A DNA stretch of 55,602 bases from an uncultured Lachnospiraceae bacterium (GCA_947172705.1 CAMWCA010000019.1:1-55602); one strand, 5' to 3'; positions 15,805 through 25,592 are shown, counted from the first letter of the stretch. Numbers and translations: made by a program. The notes: generated from the sequence alone by a model not told the origin.

Positions 15805-17604
15805 TCACTTAAGCACCACAACACTATACCCCGGAAGGGTCAGAACGTTCCCTGACAGAGCGGCTTCCTTTTCGTCCACATACAGCGCGCCTGCGATCCC
15901 TTCCACTTTTGATGTGATTTCTGAAATATAAAGGTTTCTGGGATTCGGAGAGGTATTACAGAAAATATAAACGGTCTCCCCATTCCAGCTTTTTGAAAAG
16001 GCGCTTACGGTATTATTTCCGTGCTCCGGCAGATCCGTCACTTTACCCTTTACAATTTCCGGGAAAGCATTTCTTAACCGGATCGCTTTCTTATAGTAAT
16101 GATAAACAGAATAAGGGTCCTGGCGCTGCTCTTCCAGACTTCCGTATTTCATCTTAAGACTGTCCATACCCAAAGGACCTTTGCACATGCCCGGCGCATT
16201 CTTATCCTCAGAAAAATACATGGGAGCGCGCTTGTTTTCATCTTTACCGGAACCCTTCATGCCCAGTTCCTCGCCATAATATACAAATGCGTTTCCGCTC
16301 ATCAGAAGATTCATTGCTCCGGCAATCTTGGTCTGCGACTGGGAATTTTCCCCGGAATAATACCCTGCGCTTCTCGCCAGATCATGATTGGTGTAAAAGG
16401 GCGCGTCGATATAATCAGGATTATGCTCTCTGAACATCCCCTGAATATTTTCCAATGACTTTCCATAGGAGGACGCCGGAGAACTGCCTTTGACAACGTT
16501 GGCGATCAAACCCTCCGTATCTGCAAATGCAAAATTGAAAACACTGTCGATACCGCTGTCATAATACTGGCTATAGGTAGATATATCCGACCACACCTCG
16601 GCAACCAGATAGGCATCCTGCTTTTTTTCTTTTACCATCTGGGTAAACCATGTAAGGATCTCAATATTTGCGCTGTCCACACCGGTTTCGAATTCCTTTG
16701 CTGCATCCAGCCGGAAGCCGCCCACCCCCTTGGCAAACCAGAAATCCACGATCTTTTCTATTTCTTTCCGAACCCCTTCATTATAAAGATTCAGGTCAGG
16801 CATCCCTTCATAAAACTGTGCCTCATAATACCACACATCACTTCCGGGCACCTGGCTGTAACCATTCTGGGCTTCCTTTGTAAAATGATAATAATCCACG
16901 TAGGGACACTCCTCCGAAGAAGGCGTTCCGTCTCCCAGCTGTACCAGATAATCACATGCCTCCATAAACCAGGGATGCTCCCAGGAGGTGTGATTTAACA
17001 CCAAATCCAAAATCACCTTAATGCCCCGTTTATCACACGCTTCCATAAAGGCATCAAAGTCCTCCATGGTCCCGTACTCCGGATCAATCTCATAATAATC
17101 TGTCACATCATATTTATGATAGGAAGGCGATGGCATAATGGGCATCAGCCAGATCCCCGTACATCCAAGGTCATCACAGGTGGACGGATCTCCGTCATTG
17201 ATATAATCAAGCTGATCCGTAAGCCCTTTTAAATCTCCTATCCCATCCCCGTTTCCGTCAAAAAAGGAATACACAAACACTTCATAGTAGGTACGGTAAT
17301 TATCCTCCATAGAGAGTTCCACCGGAACCAATGCTTTTTCCTGTTCTTCCAGCTTTAAAAGGGCTTCCTCAAAATTCTCTGCCGCCCCACTCTCCTCATC
17401 TTCCACTTTTCCAGTGTCTGTTCCATCGCCGATCTCTGCAGCTTCTTCTATATCCCCTGCCTCTTGCTCCGGCACAGTCTCTTCAACCTGCTCTGTCTTT
17501 GCCAGGTTATCTTCAGGCGCTTTCCCGCTGCTGCAGCCTACCGCCAAAAGAACCGCCAACAGAATTGCCGCCAACCCTGCTTTCATTTTTCTTCTTTTCA
17601 ACAT
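15805..17604 (-). CDS. Secreted GH13 alpha-amylase lipoprotein
   Basis: Surface-anchored starch-degrading enzyme, 599 residues from the chosen start. The signal peptide ends in a lipobox (LLAVGCSSG), followed by an acidic low-complexity linker to about residue 75. The barrel starts at YRTYYEVFVYSFFDGNGDGIGD. Catalytic residues are GFRLDAAKE (Asp near 300), LVAEVWSD (Glu near 335) and TNHDLARS (Asp near 407). Asn/Asp-rich calcium-type loops (DGNGDGIGD) are present. The ATG at 17604 has GGAGAG six bases upstream. A longer reading from 17646 does not begin with a normal signal peptide. It is the last gene of the second maltodextrin operon, behind an internal hairpin. Confidence 0.92.
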   Translation of the reverse strand: MLKRRKMKAGLAAILLAVLLAVGCSSGKAPEDNLAKTEQVEETVPEQEAGDIEEAAEIGDGTDTGKVEDEESGAAENFEEALLKLEEQEKALVPVELSMEDNYRTYYEVFVYSFFDGNGDGIGDLKGLTDQLDYINDGDPSTCDDLGCTGIWLMPIMPSPSYHKYDVTDYYEIDPEYGTMEDFDAFMEACDKRGIKVILDLVLNHTSWEHPWFMEACDYLVQLGDGTPSSEECPYVDYYHFTKEAQNGYSQVPGSDVWYYEAQFYEGMPDLNLYNEGVRKEIEKIVDFWFAKGVGGFRLDAAKEFETGVDSANIEILTWFTQMVKEKKQDAYLVAEVWSDISTYSQYYDSGIDSVFNFAFADTEGLIANVVKGSSPASSYGKSLENIQGMFREHNPDYIDAPFYTNHDLARSAGYYSGENSQSQTKIAGAMNLLMSGNAFVYYGEELGMKGSGKDENKRAPMYFSEDKNAPGMCKGPLGMDSLKMKYGSLEEQRQDPYSVYHYYKKAIRLRNAFPEIVKGKVTDLPEHGNNTVSAFSKSWNGETVYIFCNTSPNPRNLYISEITSKVEGIAGALYVDEKEAALSGNVLTLPGYSVVVLK

Positions 17605-17620
17605 ACTATTCTCTCCTGAC

Positions 17621-17675
17621 TCAAAAAACCTGAGAAAACTCTTCAAATCAACAGGAAGCAGCCTTCTCAGGTTTT
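17621..17675 (-). terminator. Hairpin between permease and amylase genes
   Basis: On the minus strand AAAACCTGAGAA (17675-17664) pairs with TTCTCAGGTTTT (17636-17625), followed by a run of six T. It lies 28 bases after the permease stop and would limit or separately time amylase expression. Confidence 0.65.
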
Positions 17676-17702
17676 CATTTTTTGTCTGTTACTTTATTAC
17701 AA

Positions 17703-18584
17703 TTAACCCTTCACTGCTCCACTCACGCCTTCTACATAGAACTTCTGGGTCATGAGGAACAAGATTGCAATGGGAATGGATACCAGAACCGCTCCGGCAG
17801 CAAAAGAGGTATACCAATTATCAATATACTCTTTCTCCAGCATCTTCCAAAGGCCGATGGATACGGTATAATACTTTGCGTCTGCACGGCAGATAACCTT
17901 CGCAAACAGGAAGTCGATCCAGGGAGCCATAAAGGATGTCAGGATGGTATACACAATAATGGGTTTACTCAAAGGCACCGTAACCTTGGTAAAGGTCTGC
18001 CATCTGGTAGCGCCGTCAATAATCGCCGCTTCGTCCAGTGCCTTGGGAATGGTGTCAAAGAATCCCTTCGCCACCTGAAAGCCTATACCCGTTCCGGCTG
18101 AGAACACTACCACCAGCGCAACAGGAATCATGGAACCCTCTGACATATTGAGCGCTTTCAAAATATAATACACGGCAACCATGGACATAAAGCCCGGGAA
18201 CAAGCCCAAAATCATGGCAAGGTTCATAAAAGGCTTTCTCATCTTAAAACGCATTCTGGACATACAATAAGAAACTGAAAGCACAAATATGGTTGAAATA
18301 ATACAGGTAAAAATAGCGATCACAAAGGTATTTTTAAACATCAACGGGAAATTCAAAATCGTTGTGTCGGTGAACAGCTTCTTATAATTATTCAAAGTAT
18401 AAGACTGAGGGAAAAAGGTGGTTACATAGGAACCTTTCTCTGCTCTGAAGCTGGTCAGGACTACCCAAAAGATCGGCAGCACCCATATAAAAGATAAAAT
18501 TGCCAGAATCACATGAACAATACAATTGGTAATCGTTTTGCGGATCTTTGCGCCTGTCACAGGCGCGCTGCTCGTTTTACTCAT
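17703..18584 (-). CDS. Maltodextrin ABC permease, MalG/MdxG type
   Basis: Membrane subunit of the second importer, 293 residues with six predicted helices and the EAA loop DEAAIIDGATRWQTFTKVTVP near residue 195. The C terminus ends in EGVSGAVKG, as is common for MalG-type proteins. Its start overlaps the stop of the MalF-type gene by one base. The locus order (MalQ, binding protein, long MalF, MalG, amylase) resembles Bacillus mdx and Lachnospiraceae starch-use loci. Confidence 0.92.
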   Translation of the reverse strand: MSKTSSAPVTGAKIRKTITNCIVHVILAILSFIWVLPIFWVVLTSFRAEKGSYVTTFFPQSYTLNNYKKLFTDTTILNFPLMFKNTFVIAIFTCIISTIFVLSVSYCMSRMRFKMRKPFMNLAMILGLFPGFMSMVAVYYILKALNMSEGSMIPVALVVVFSAGTGIGFQVAKGFFDTIPKALDEAAIIDGATRWQTFTKVTVPLSKPIIVYTILTSFMAPWIDFLFAKVICRADAKYYTVSIGLWKMLEKEYIDNWYTSFAAGAVLVSIPIAILFLMTQKFYVEGVSGAVKG

Positions 18585-19960
18585 TACATGAATCCCTCCT
18601 CGTCTTTATAGGATGTTGTATTCCGATAGGTAATCAATGCTACAACAGCAAGCACTACGAAGGTCATAATACCGATTACTGCACCCAGATTATAATAGTT
18701 CTTATCAATGGTCAACTTATACAGCCAGGTAACCAAAAGATCCGTCTTTCCGGCGGTATCTCCAACACCTGTCGGATTTCCTCCCGAAAGCAGGAAAATA
18801 ACGTTAAAGTTATTTACGTTTCCTGTAAACTGCGTGATCAGATAAGGTGTCAGCACAAACAGCATATAAGGCAGTGTAATCTTAAAGAAAGTCTGAACGG
18901 CATTGGCGCCGTCGATCTTTGCCGCCTCATAAAGCTCTGCGGGGATATTCTGCAAAATACCTGTTACCTGAAGCAGGGTGTAAGGAATACCTACCCAAAG
19001 GTTGATTACAATGACTGTTACCCTTGCCCAGGTTGCATTTGAGAAGAAGGGAAGCGCCATATCGATCAATCCATATTTCAGAAGCAGCGTATTTACAATA
19101 CCAGTGGTCTGCAGCATACTTCTCATGATCAACAGAGAAACGAACTGAGGCACTGCAATGGATAATACAAAACAGAAACGCCAGAAAGCTTTTCCCTTTG
19201 TCTCTTTTCGGTTGATAACGATCGCCAGGATCATACCAAAAATAAAGTTAAGGGCTGTGGCGAAGACCGCCCAGGTCAAAGTCCATCCAAGCACTGAATA
19301 GAACTGGCGTCCAATACCGTCGCTCATATTCAATATCTTTGCGAAATTTGCAAAACCAACCCAGTCAAACAGAACCAAATGTTCATCCACCTTACTGTAG
19401 TTGGTAAACGCCATGGCGATCATAAACACCAACGGCAAGATCGTAAATACTAAAATTCCGCCAATGGGCGCTGCAAGAAGCAGTTTATATAAATTTTGAT
19501 CAAACAAACTTTTAATATCTTCTTTAAAGGTTGGAAGATGCTTGCCTTTTGCTGCAAGAACCTCCGCCTTGTAGGCGCTTTTTACTGCACCTCTCCAAAC
19601 TAAAATAAACGCGATGGTAACAAAAATGGTTGCGATACCATACAAAAGCAGGAGCAGCGATTGATCTCCCGCTACATATTCATAAACACTTTTCTTTTCA
19701 TTCCAGATTTTTTCCTGCTCTCTCCATCCCAAAGAAGGAAGCATGGATAAATTATAAATACCTGATTTGATCATAAACCAGATATATGCAGCCTCAACAG
19801 CAAGGAACATAATCCCCTTACCGATCTGCTTATGCGCGATATTTCCAACCCCCATGACCAGCATGGACAATTTTGTCATAATGTTTCCCTTGATCACCGC
19901 ATCTTTTACGGGATAGGGATTCTCAAATTCCTTTTTACTTCCAGAACCAGTCTTCTTCAC
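18584..19960 (-). CDS. Maltodextrin ABC permease, long MalF/MdxF type
   Basis: Membrane subunit of 458 residues. The first 150 or so residues form an extra N-terminal part with two or more membrane segments, as in MdxF/GanP-type permeases. The core permease follows, with EAAKIDGANAVQTFFKITLP as the coupling loop near residue 346. The start is GTG, with AGGAGG five bases upstream. The ATG overlapping it is followed at once by a stop and cannot be used. It pairs with the MalG-type protein and depends on an ATPase not encoded here. Confidence 0.92.
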   Translation of the reverse strand: MKKTGSGSKKEFENPYPVKDAVIKGNIMTKLSMLVMGVGNIAHKQIGKGIMFLAVEAAYIWFMIKSGIYNLSMLPSLGWREQEKIWNEKKSVYEYVAGDQSLLLLLYGIATIFVTIAFILVWRGAVKSAYKAEVLAAKGKHLPTFKEDIKSLFDQNLYKLLLAAPIGGILVFTILPLVFMIAMAFTNYSKVDEHLVLFDWVGFANFAKILNMSDGIGRQFYSVLGWTLTWAVFATALNFIFGMILAIVINRKETKGKAFWRFCFVLSIAVPQFVSLLIMRSMLQTTGIVNTLLLKYGLIDMALPFFSNATWARVTVIVINLWVGIPYTLLQVTGILQNIPAELYEAAKIDGANAVQTFFKITLPYMLFVLTPYLITQFTGNVNNFNVIFLLSGGNPTGVGDTAGKTDLLVTWLYKLTIDKNYYNLGAVIGIMTFVVLAVVALITYRNTTSYKDEEGFM

Positions 19961-20017
19961 ATTAACCTCCTGCCCTTCATGTCAAACCTGTACCCACTTT
20001 TTCTTAACCTGACCGGT

Positions 20018-20064
20018 TAAAAAAGCATCCGAGATGCCCTCATTTGAGGGCATCCCAAGTGCTT
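20018..20064 (-). terminator. Attenuator after the second binding-protein gene
   Basis: A perfect nine-pair core (GATGCCCTC 20033-20041 with GAGGGCATC 20046-20054) inside an outer AAGCA/TGCTT stem, followed on the minus strand by a run of T. It lies between the binding-protein and MalF-type genes, mirroring the arrangement at 9064-9096. Confidence 0.75.
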
Positions 20065-20092
20065 GTCATGAATCAAATTATTTTATGAAATT

Positions 20093-21423
20093 TTACTGAG
20101 CAACATCTGTGTTCATTGCTGTGTTCATTTCTTCTGTCTTTGCTGCTGCATTGTCATGTGTAATTTCGCCGGCAACAAGTGCTTTACCCATGTTCTCAGC
20201 AGGTGACCAATAGTTGTTCATAGCAGTAACGAAAGGCTGTGTGATTGATGTGTTGTCATATGTATCATTCTGTGCCTTTACTACAGCATCATCTGTAATA
20301 GCCGAAAGCAGTTCTGTGTTACAAGGAACAACGGTTCTCATATCGTAGTGAGCCTGCTGTGCATCAGCGCTTGTCAGATACTCTGCCAATGCCATAGCTA
20401 CCTGAGGATACTCAGTGTTAGGATTTACACCAACTGCCTTGGAACCAGCAAATGCCATCAGCTGACCCTCGTTGCCGCCGATTGTAGCCTTAGGAAGCTG
20501 AGCTGCTCCAAAGTTGTCGCCAAGTGCATCTTTTACGGACTGTGCATCCCATGAACCAGAGAAGATTGCATTGATGGAGCCATCACGCAAACCAGCGATA
20601 CCAGCGCCGTCCTGATCGTTGATGAAGTTAGGATTTGCTACTAAGTCTACCAGGTAGTCTGTAGCTGCAACTGCATTGTCACCACCAAAGTTGATGCCTG
20701 CTGCTTCATCCATCTGATCATCTCCGAACAGAGTACATCCGTTTGCTACATAGAAAGCCTGGATATACCAAGAGTTGGAAAGAGGGAAAGCAACCTTGCC
20801 TTTTTCTAACATTGTGTCAAGGCTCTTAATGTCATCCTCTGTGAACACGCTCTTGTCATAATACATGAACCATGTGTTGGTTGTGAAAGGGAATCCATAT
20901 ACGGAACCATCTAATGTAATGGAATCAATGATTGTCTGAGAGTTAGTTGACTGTACAGACTCAAGATACTTTCCACCTAACTCAGAAAGCGCGCCTGCTG
21001 CAAGCAGGTCTGTGATGTTGTCGTTTGCATAGAAGTATACATCAGCAGCGCCTTCAACGTCCTGTGTTATGGTAGCTTTTGCATCGCCTTCAGCACATAC
21101 GCCATATTCAAATGTCAGTGCCAGTTGGGATGCTGAGCTGCGAACTGCTCGCACATTGTGGGAAGCCAGTTTCCATTTTCTTCAGACTGATCTTCTGAAG
21201 ATCCCCATACGGTAACGGTAGCTGTGATAGCTTCCTCTTCTTCCTCTGCAGGAGCTTCTGCTTCGGGTTCTGCCGGTGCTTCTGCCTCGGGTTCAGCTTC
21301 TGCCTCTGCAGGAGCCTCTGTCTCTGTTTCTGCCGGTGCGGGTGCTTCTTCCTTGCCGCCGCAGCCTGCTAATGAAGCTACCATAGCAGAAGCAAGAAGT
21401 ACTGCTAAAACTTTCTTTTTCAT
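20093..21423 (-). pseudogene. Maltodextrin-binding lipoprotein with one-base frameshift
   Basis: Extracellular binding protein of the second importer, split by a single missing base. The 5' part starts at ATG 21423 with an AGGAGAGG ribosome site, has a lipobox (SLAGCGGKE), a long Ala/Pro/Glu linker, and then VTVWGSSEDQSEENGNW. It stops at TGA 21115-21117. The rest continues in another frame from about 21118 (LTFEYGVCAEGDAKATI) to the normal end. The reading jumps at TGGCACTGACA. One extra C (TGG CAC CTG ACA) restores one protein of 443 residues. As both permeases, MalQ and the amylase are intact, a sequencing error or very recent mutation is more likely than an old pseudogene. Confidence 0.85.
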
Positions 21424-21500
21424 AATTCTTTCCTCTCCTTTTTTGGATTTGTTTTTTATATAAAATGCGTTGCCGCATCTTATACCGATTTCATGTACAG

Positions 21501-22994
21501 TCATGCCCTGCGACTGCTTTCTGTCATTTTCTTTATCTGGCTCTGTTTTTCTTTTGACAGAGCGCCCCTGGTCATTCTCCATCTCCAGTTTTGCCCTACT
21601 GTAGAGGGGAAATTCATTCTTGCCTCGTTTCCAAGCTTCAGGTAATCCTGCATCTGGACTATGGCAATATCCGCCTTGCATTTATGTAATGCTTTAATAA
21701 TGGCATCCGGTATCTCAGCTCTCTCATGAATATTCAGATCCTGATACAGATAGGCAATCTCTTCCTCTGTCTTACCTTCAAAATATCCTGCCAACGTCTC
21801 ATTATCGTGAGTTCCCGTGTAAGCTACCAGATTTCCCCGCCCGTAATTGCGAGGGTGATGCTCATTAAGAATGCCTCCACTGAAAGCAAACAACAAGGTT
21901 CTCATCCCTGGCCACCCGGTTCTCCAAAGAAGCAGCTTGGATTTCCAGACCCTCACCCCCAGATCCTCCGCAATCACACGGTTCGCTCCAAGGGTTTTTT
22001 CAATTACATCAGTCAGCTTTTTCCCAGGTCCCGGATTCCACCTGCCGTTTTTTGCAGTTGCATCCTCTGCCGGTATACTGTAGTACCTTGCCACTCCAAT
22101 AAAGTGATCCATCCTGATGATATCAAACATTTTGCCGTTGGCTTCAATTCTCCTTTTCCACCAGGCAAAACCGTCTTTTTTCATTTTATCCCAGTCATAA
22201 ATGGGGTTTCCCCATCTCTGTCCTTCGTCAGAGAAAGCATCCGGGGGACATCCCGCCACTTCAACGGGCTTTCCCTCCTGATCCAGTTTGAATTGTTCTC
22301 TCTCTGCCCACACATCCGCACTGTCCAATGCCACATAAAGAGGAACGTCACCAATGATCTTGATCCCTTTGCCGTTGGCATAAGCCTTCAACGCTTTCCA
22401 CTGCTGAAAAAACTTATATTGCATGAATCTCCAGAAAGAGATCTGTTCCTTCAAAAGCTCCTGATAGCTTTTCACAGCTTCGGGCGTACGGTTTTTGATT
22501 CCATCTTCCCAGGAAAACCAACTGCTGCCGTTCATTTCATTTTTAACCGCCATATACAGACAGTAGTTGTCAAGCCAGCTGTTGTTTTCTCTACAAAATT
22601 TCTGAAACTCCTTATCTTCTATATCAAATCGTTTAAACGCACTTTCAAGAACCCGAAAACGGTTCTCATAAAGCAGTGCATAATCAATATCGTCTTCTCT
22701 TTCTCCCCAGCTGTAGCTGTCCACTTCTTCCTTCGACAGAAGCCCTTCTTCTATCAGAAGGTCCAGATCGATCAAATAGGGGTTTCCGGCAAATGCTGAA
22801 AAAGACTGATAAGGGCTGTCACCATAGCTGGTAGGACCAACCGGAAGAACCTGCCAGTATTTCTGACCCATGTCAGAAAGCATATCCACAAATGAAAATG
22901 CTTCCTTTCCTATGGTACCGATTCCGTAAGGTGACGGAAGACTGATTATTCCTAACAGGATGCCTGCTCCCCTGGTCATTCTGCAGCCTCTCAC
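21501..22994 (-). CDS. malQ: 4-alpha-glucanotransferase (amylomaltase), GH77
   Basis: Cytoplasmic enzyme that moves glucan segments between malto-oligosaccharides, releasing glucose and longer chains. GH77 landmarks are SSLP-like ISLPSPYGIGTIG at the start, WQVLPVGPTSYGDSPYQSFS, RMDHFIGVARYY (catalytic Asp region), VIAEDLGV (catalytic Glu) and YTGTHDNETL (third acidic residue). I choose the GTG at 22994, with AGGAGG seven bases upstream. The ATG at 22979 lies too far from it. Longer readings are only AT-rich promoter sequence. First gene of the operon, divergent from the LacI regulator at 23254. Confidence 0.93.
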   Translation of the reverse strand: MRGCRMTRGAGILLGIISLPSPYGIGTIGKEAFSFVDMLSDMGQKYWQVLPVGPTSYGDSPYQSFSAFAGNPYLIDLDLLIEEGLLSKEEVDSYSWGEREDDIDYALLYENRFRVLESAFKRFDIEDKEFQKFCRENNSWLDNYCLYMAVKNEMNGSSWFSWEDGIKNRTPEAVKSYQELLKEQISFWRFMQYKFFQQWKALKAYANGKGIKIIGDVPLYVALDSADVWAEREQFKLDQEGKPVEVAGCPPDAFSDEGQRWGNPIYDWDKMKKDGFAWWKRRIEANGKMFDIIRMDHFIGVARYYSIPAEDATAKNGRWNPGPGKKLTDVIEKTLGANRVIAEDLGVRVWKSKLLLWRTGWPGMRTLLFAFSGGILNEHHPRNYGRGNLVAYTGTHDNETLAGYFEGKTEEEIAYLYQDLNIHERAEIPDAIIKALHKCKADIAIVQMQDYLKLGNEARMNFPSTVGQNWRWRMTRGALSKEKQSQIKKMTESSRRA

Positions 22995-23006
22995 ATCCTT
23001 ACCTCC

Positions 23007-23084
23007 TAAACTTTCGTAAACTTTCGTTATGATATATAATTTACCATCTTGTACCGTTTTTGTCAACCTTTTCGTAAAAACGAA
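23007..23084 (-). promoter_or_regulatory. malQ operon promoter with operator half-sites
   Basis: TTGACA (23066-23061), 17-base spacer and TAAATT (23043-23038) form the promoter on the minus strand. Just upstream of the -35 lies an inverted repeat TTCGT-AAAA-ACGAA (23071-23084). Downstream of the -10, the ten-base unit TAAACTTTCG occurs twice in tandem (23007-23026) and contains the same CGAA/TTCG core. These are plausible binding sites for the adjacent LacI regulator, which would then both block the promoter and bridge it. Confidence 0.6.
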
Positions 23085-23188
23085 GAAAAAACAAAAAAAT
23101 ATATACATTATGCTCAAAGAAAAGGGCATAAAAAAGACTGAAAATTGTTATCTTTCGCTCATTCCAAAATGATATATCCATTTTCCTA

Positions 23189-23218
23189 TTGCAAAAGTGT
23201 CTTATTATGGGGTATACT
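23189..23218 (+). promoter_or_regulatory. Promoter of the second LacI regulator gene
   Basis: TTGCAA (23189-23194), 18-base spacer, TATACT (23213-23218), 36 bases before the ATG. Confidence 0.6.
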
Positions 23219-23253
23219 AAAAATAATTTTTTATATTTACGGAAGAGAATGTT

Positions 23254-24258
23254 ATGGCTACAATCAAGGATATTGCCAACAAGCTTGGCATTTCAATCAG
23301 TACGGTATCAAAGGGATTAAACAACGCCAATGATATCAGTGAAGGGCTCAGGCAGACAGTGCTTGATACCGCAGTAGAAATGGGCTACACCACCAAAAAG
23401 ATGAGGAAAGAAGAGCATAAAAAGCTGTGTATCTTCATCGAAAATATGAACTATGAATCTCCCAGCCACTTTGGATACGATATTATACTCGGCTTTAAAC
23501 AGGCGGCTTACCGGGATAATTGGGATGTTACTCTTTTTCCCATTGACCCTGATTTCCAGCTGCAGGAAAAGTACGATACTTACATGTTGAAAAACGGATA
23601 TTCCGGCGCTTTCTGGGTGGGCTTCGCCCTGCAGGATGCATGGATGGAACAGCTTGGCCAAACTACCATTGCCACCGCCCTTTTTGATAATTACATTGAG
23701 AAAAATCCCAATGTCGCCTATATTGGCGTTGATAGTTTTGAGGGGATTAATGCCGCAATCGATCATCTGGTCAGCCTGGGGCATCGTAAAATTGCCTTTT
23801 TAAACGGTTCTCTCCATTCCATGATTACAGAACACCGTCAGCAGGCTTTCTACGACAGTATGAATTCCCATAATCTTCCTATTGATGAACATCTGGTTGC
23901 AAATGACTACTATTGCGCCGAATCCGCCAGAAACTATGTACCTGATTTTCTTGCAAATGGCGCAACGGCAATCGTATGCGGCGGAGATGTGATCGCCTAC
24001 GGCGTGATGGAAGAATGCCGCAAAGCTGGCTTCCGGGTTCCGGAGGACATCAGCGTCATTGGCTTTGACGATCTGCCCCAGTCCGGGGAATCCACTCCCG
24101 CCCTCACCACCATCCGTCAGGAACGGATCGAGCTTGGGAAATGTGGATATGCCGCACTGAACAACCTGATCAATCATGTTTCCATCAGCAAAATTCTTCT
24201 GCGGCCTCAGTTTATTTTGCGGGATTCCACCTCGGTCAAATGTTCCCATGCCTCATAA
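23254..24258 (+). CDS. LacI-family regulator of the second maltodextrin locus
   Basis: Transcription factor of 334 residues. The helix-turn-helix is ATIKDIANKLGISISTVSKG at residues 2-21, followed by a sugar-sensing domain with VAYIGVDSFEGINAAIDHLV and the C-terminal DISVIGFDDLPQSGESTPAL typical of the family. It is divergent from malQ, with the likely operators in between, so it is probably the MalR-type regulator of the five-gene locus. GGAAGAG precedes the ATG. A strong terminator follows. Confidence 0.9.
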   Translation: MATIKDIANKLGISISTVSKGLNNANDISEGLRQTVLDTAVEMGYTTKKMRKEEHKKLCIFIENMNYESPSHFGYDIILGFKQAAYRDNWDVTLFPIDPDFQLQEKYDTYMLKNGYSGAFWVGFALQDAWMEQLGQTTIATALFDNYIEKNPNVAYIGVDSFEGINAAIDHLVSLGHRKIAFLNGSLHSMITEHRQQAFYDSMNSHNLPIDEHLVANDYYCAESARNYVPDFLANGATAIVCGGDVIAYGVMEECRKAGFRVPEDISVIGFDDLPQSGESTPALTTIRQERIELGKCGYAALNNLINHVSISKILLRPQFILRDSTSVKCSHAS

Positions 24259-24299
24259 TCGAATTAAATACAATATTCTACTACATAAATGCAAATAAT

Positions 24300-24345
24300 A
24301 AAGTGTTAGGAGTTCCCACAAGCCGGAACTTCTAACACTTTTTAT
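24300..24345 (+). terminator. Terminator of the second LacI gene
   Basis: Seventeen paired bases (24300-24316 with 24325-24341, one G-U) and an eight-base loop, ending in a T run. The A-rich left flank means it can also act on the minus strand for the tRNA transcript. Confidence 0.85.
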
Positions 24346-24362
24346 TCGTTCATCCATATTAA

Positions 24363-24433
24363 CAGGGGCAGTAGGAATCGAACCCACATCGACGGTTTTG
24401 GAGACCGCTGTTCTACCTTTGAACTATGCCCCT
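24363..24433 (-). tRNA. tRNA-Trp (CCA)
   Basis: Complete cloverleaf on the minus strand, 71 bases without the CCA tail. Acceptor AGGGGCA pairs with TGCCCCT. The T arm carries GGTTCGATTCC, and the anticodon stem GCGGT/ACCGT encloses the loop with anticodon CCA (24401-24399). The 3' CCA is not encoded. No integrase or attachment-like duplication is seen beside it. Confidence 0.95.
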
Positions 24434-24509
24434 AGAGGCAGTCCGAAGACCACCGAGGATCATTATAACTTATTTCACCATTACCTGTCAATCCTTTTCA
24501 TTTATATTG

Positions 24510-25592
24510 TCAATATTGTAAATAATCTTTTGTATCTTCTTCTATAATCCCACTAAATTCTTTTACTTCCTTTGACACCTTATAATCTTTCTGATCATAA
24601 AGCAATTCATGAAGCTTCACCACATTATCCTCCAAAGATATAGGCACTACACAGGAACCGTTTGTTCCAATGGTTCCTCCGTTTCTCATTCCTTCGAAAG
24701 GAAATCCGTCGCTTACTGTCACTTTATAATCTCCTACCATTCCAAGCACAGGCAAAATATCCTCCACATCGAGAGAGGTCCTGACACTGGGCAGAACTCC
24801 GTACAAAGCTTCCGTGAGCGCCCCCAGAGAAGAATGCTTTCCTTTTTCCATCATAGCTGTAAGCACATCCCTCTGCCTTTCCGCACGGCGGAAATCATCC
24901 CCTCCCCCATAACGGATACGGCAATATGCCGTTGCCTGCAAACCGTTTAGGTTCTGTTTCCCTGCCGTTGTTACCGGCGTATATTCAATCCCCATTTCCT
25001 CCGCCATTGTACTTTGATAATTATTCAAATGGGTGATCTCTACCTCTGTAATGTCCATTTCAATGCCGCCTAAAGCATCCACTGCCTTCATGAGCCCTTC
25101 AAAGCCTACTGTGATATAATCGGTAATATAAAGATCCGTATTCAGATTCAGCATACCGATCGCCTGTTCAGGTCCCCCCTGGGCATATGCTGTATTACAC
25201 TTCTTGTAAGTGTCATTTCCGAGATTTAAATAGGTATCTCTATATACCGATACCAGCCTGATCTCATGGGTATCCATATCAATGGAACAGATCATAATGG
25301 TATCGCTTCGATTCCCCTTCCCAAGACTACCGTCCCGGGCATCCACACCAAAAAACGCCACATTGAAAATACCCGTATACTTGTCCTCCGGGTCTGTTTT
25401 TTCAGACTCAACCACCATTTCCTTAACTTCTTCATTAACGGCTATATTTTCTTCTTTCAGATTATCCTTCACCGCCCCTCCCTTGCTGTCGGTGGCGCGA
25501 AGTGTAATATATAGAATACCGGCTGCCGCTGCCAATATCACCAGTTCCAGAATAAACAGCGGGATATGCTTAAGCCATTTTTTCTTGTCCAT
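24510..25592 (-). CDS. LytR-CpsA-Psr family cell-wall transferase
   Basis: Membrane-anchored LCP protein of 360 residues that would attach teichoic acid or polysaccharide to peptidoglycan outside the membrane (family knowledge). One N-terminal membrane helix (IPLFILELVILAAAAGILYI) is followed by the LCP domain from about residue 75. It shows NVAFFGVDARDG, NRSDTIMICSID and RLVSVYRDTYLN with the conserved Arg and Asp residues for pyrophosphate lipid binding, and later AYCRIRYGGGDDFRRAERQR. GGAG lies seven bases before the ATG. It is transcribed after radA but separated from it by a hairpin. Confidence 0.92.
   Translation of the reverse strand: MDKKKWLKHIPLFILELVILAAAAGILYITLRATDSKGGAVKDNLKEENIAVNEEVKEMVVESEKTDPEDKYTGIFNVAFFGVDARDGSLGKGNRSDTIMICSIDMDTHEIRLVSVYRDTYLNLGNDTYKKCNTAYAQGGPEQAIGMLNLNTDLYITDYITVGFEGLMKAVDALGGIEMDITEVEITHLNNYQSTMAEEMGIEYTPVTTAGKQNLNGLQATAYCRIRYGGGDDFRRAERQRDVLTAMMEKGKHSSLGALTEALYGVLPSVRTSLDVEDILPVLGMVGDYKVTVSDGFPFEGMRNGGTIGTNGSCVVPISLEDNVVKLHELLYDQKDYKVSKEVKEFSGIIEEDTKDYLQY

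Noticed and set aside
21100..21130. Programmed ribosomal frameshift in the binding-protein gene
   Set aside because: No slippery heptamer or downstream hairpin is seen, and this protein family is not known to use frameshifting.
24363..24433. tRNA-Trp as a possible integration site
   Set aside because: No integrase gene and no duplicated tRNA end are seen on either side.
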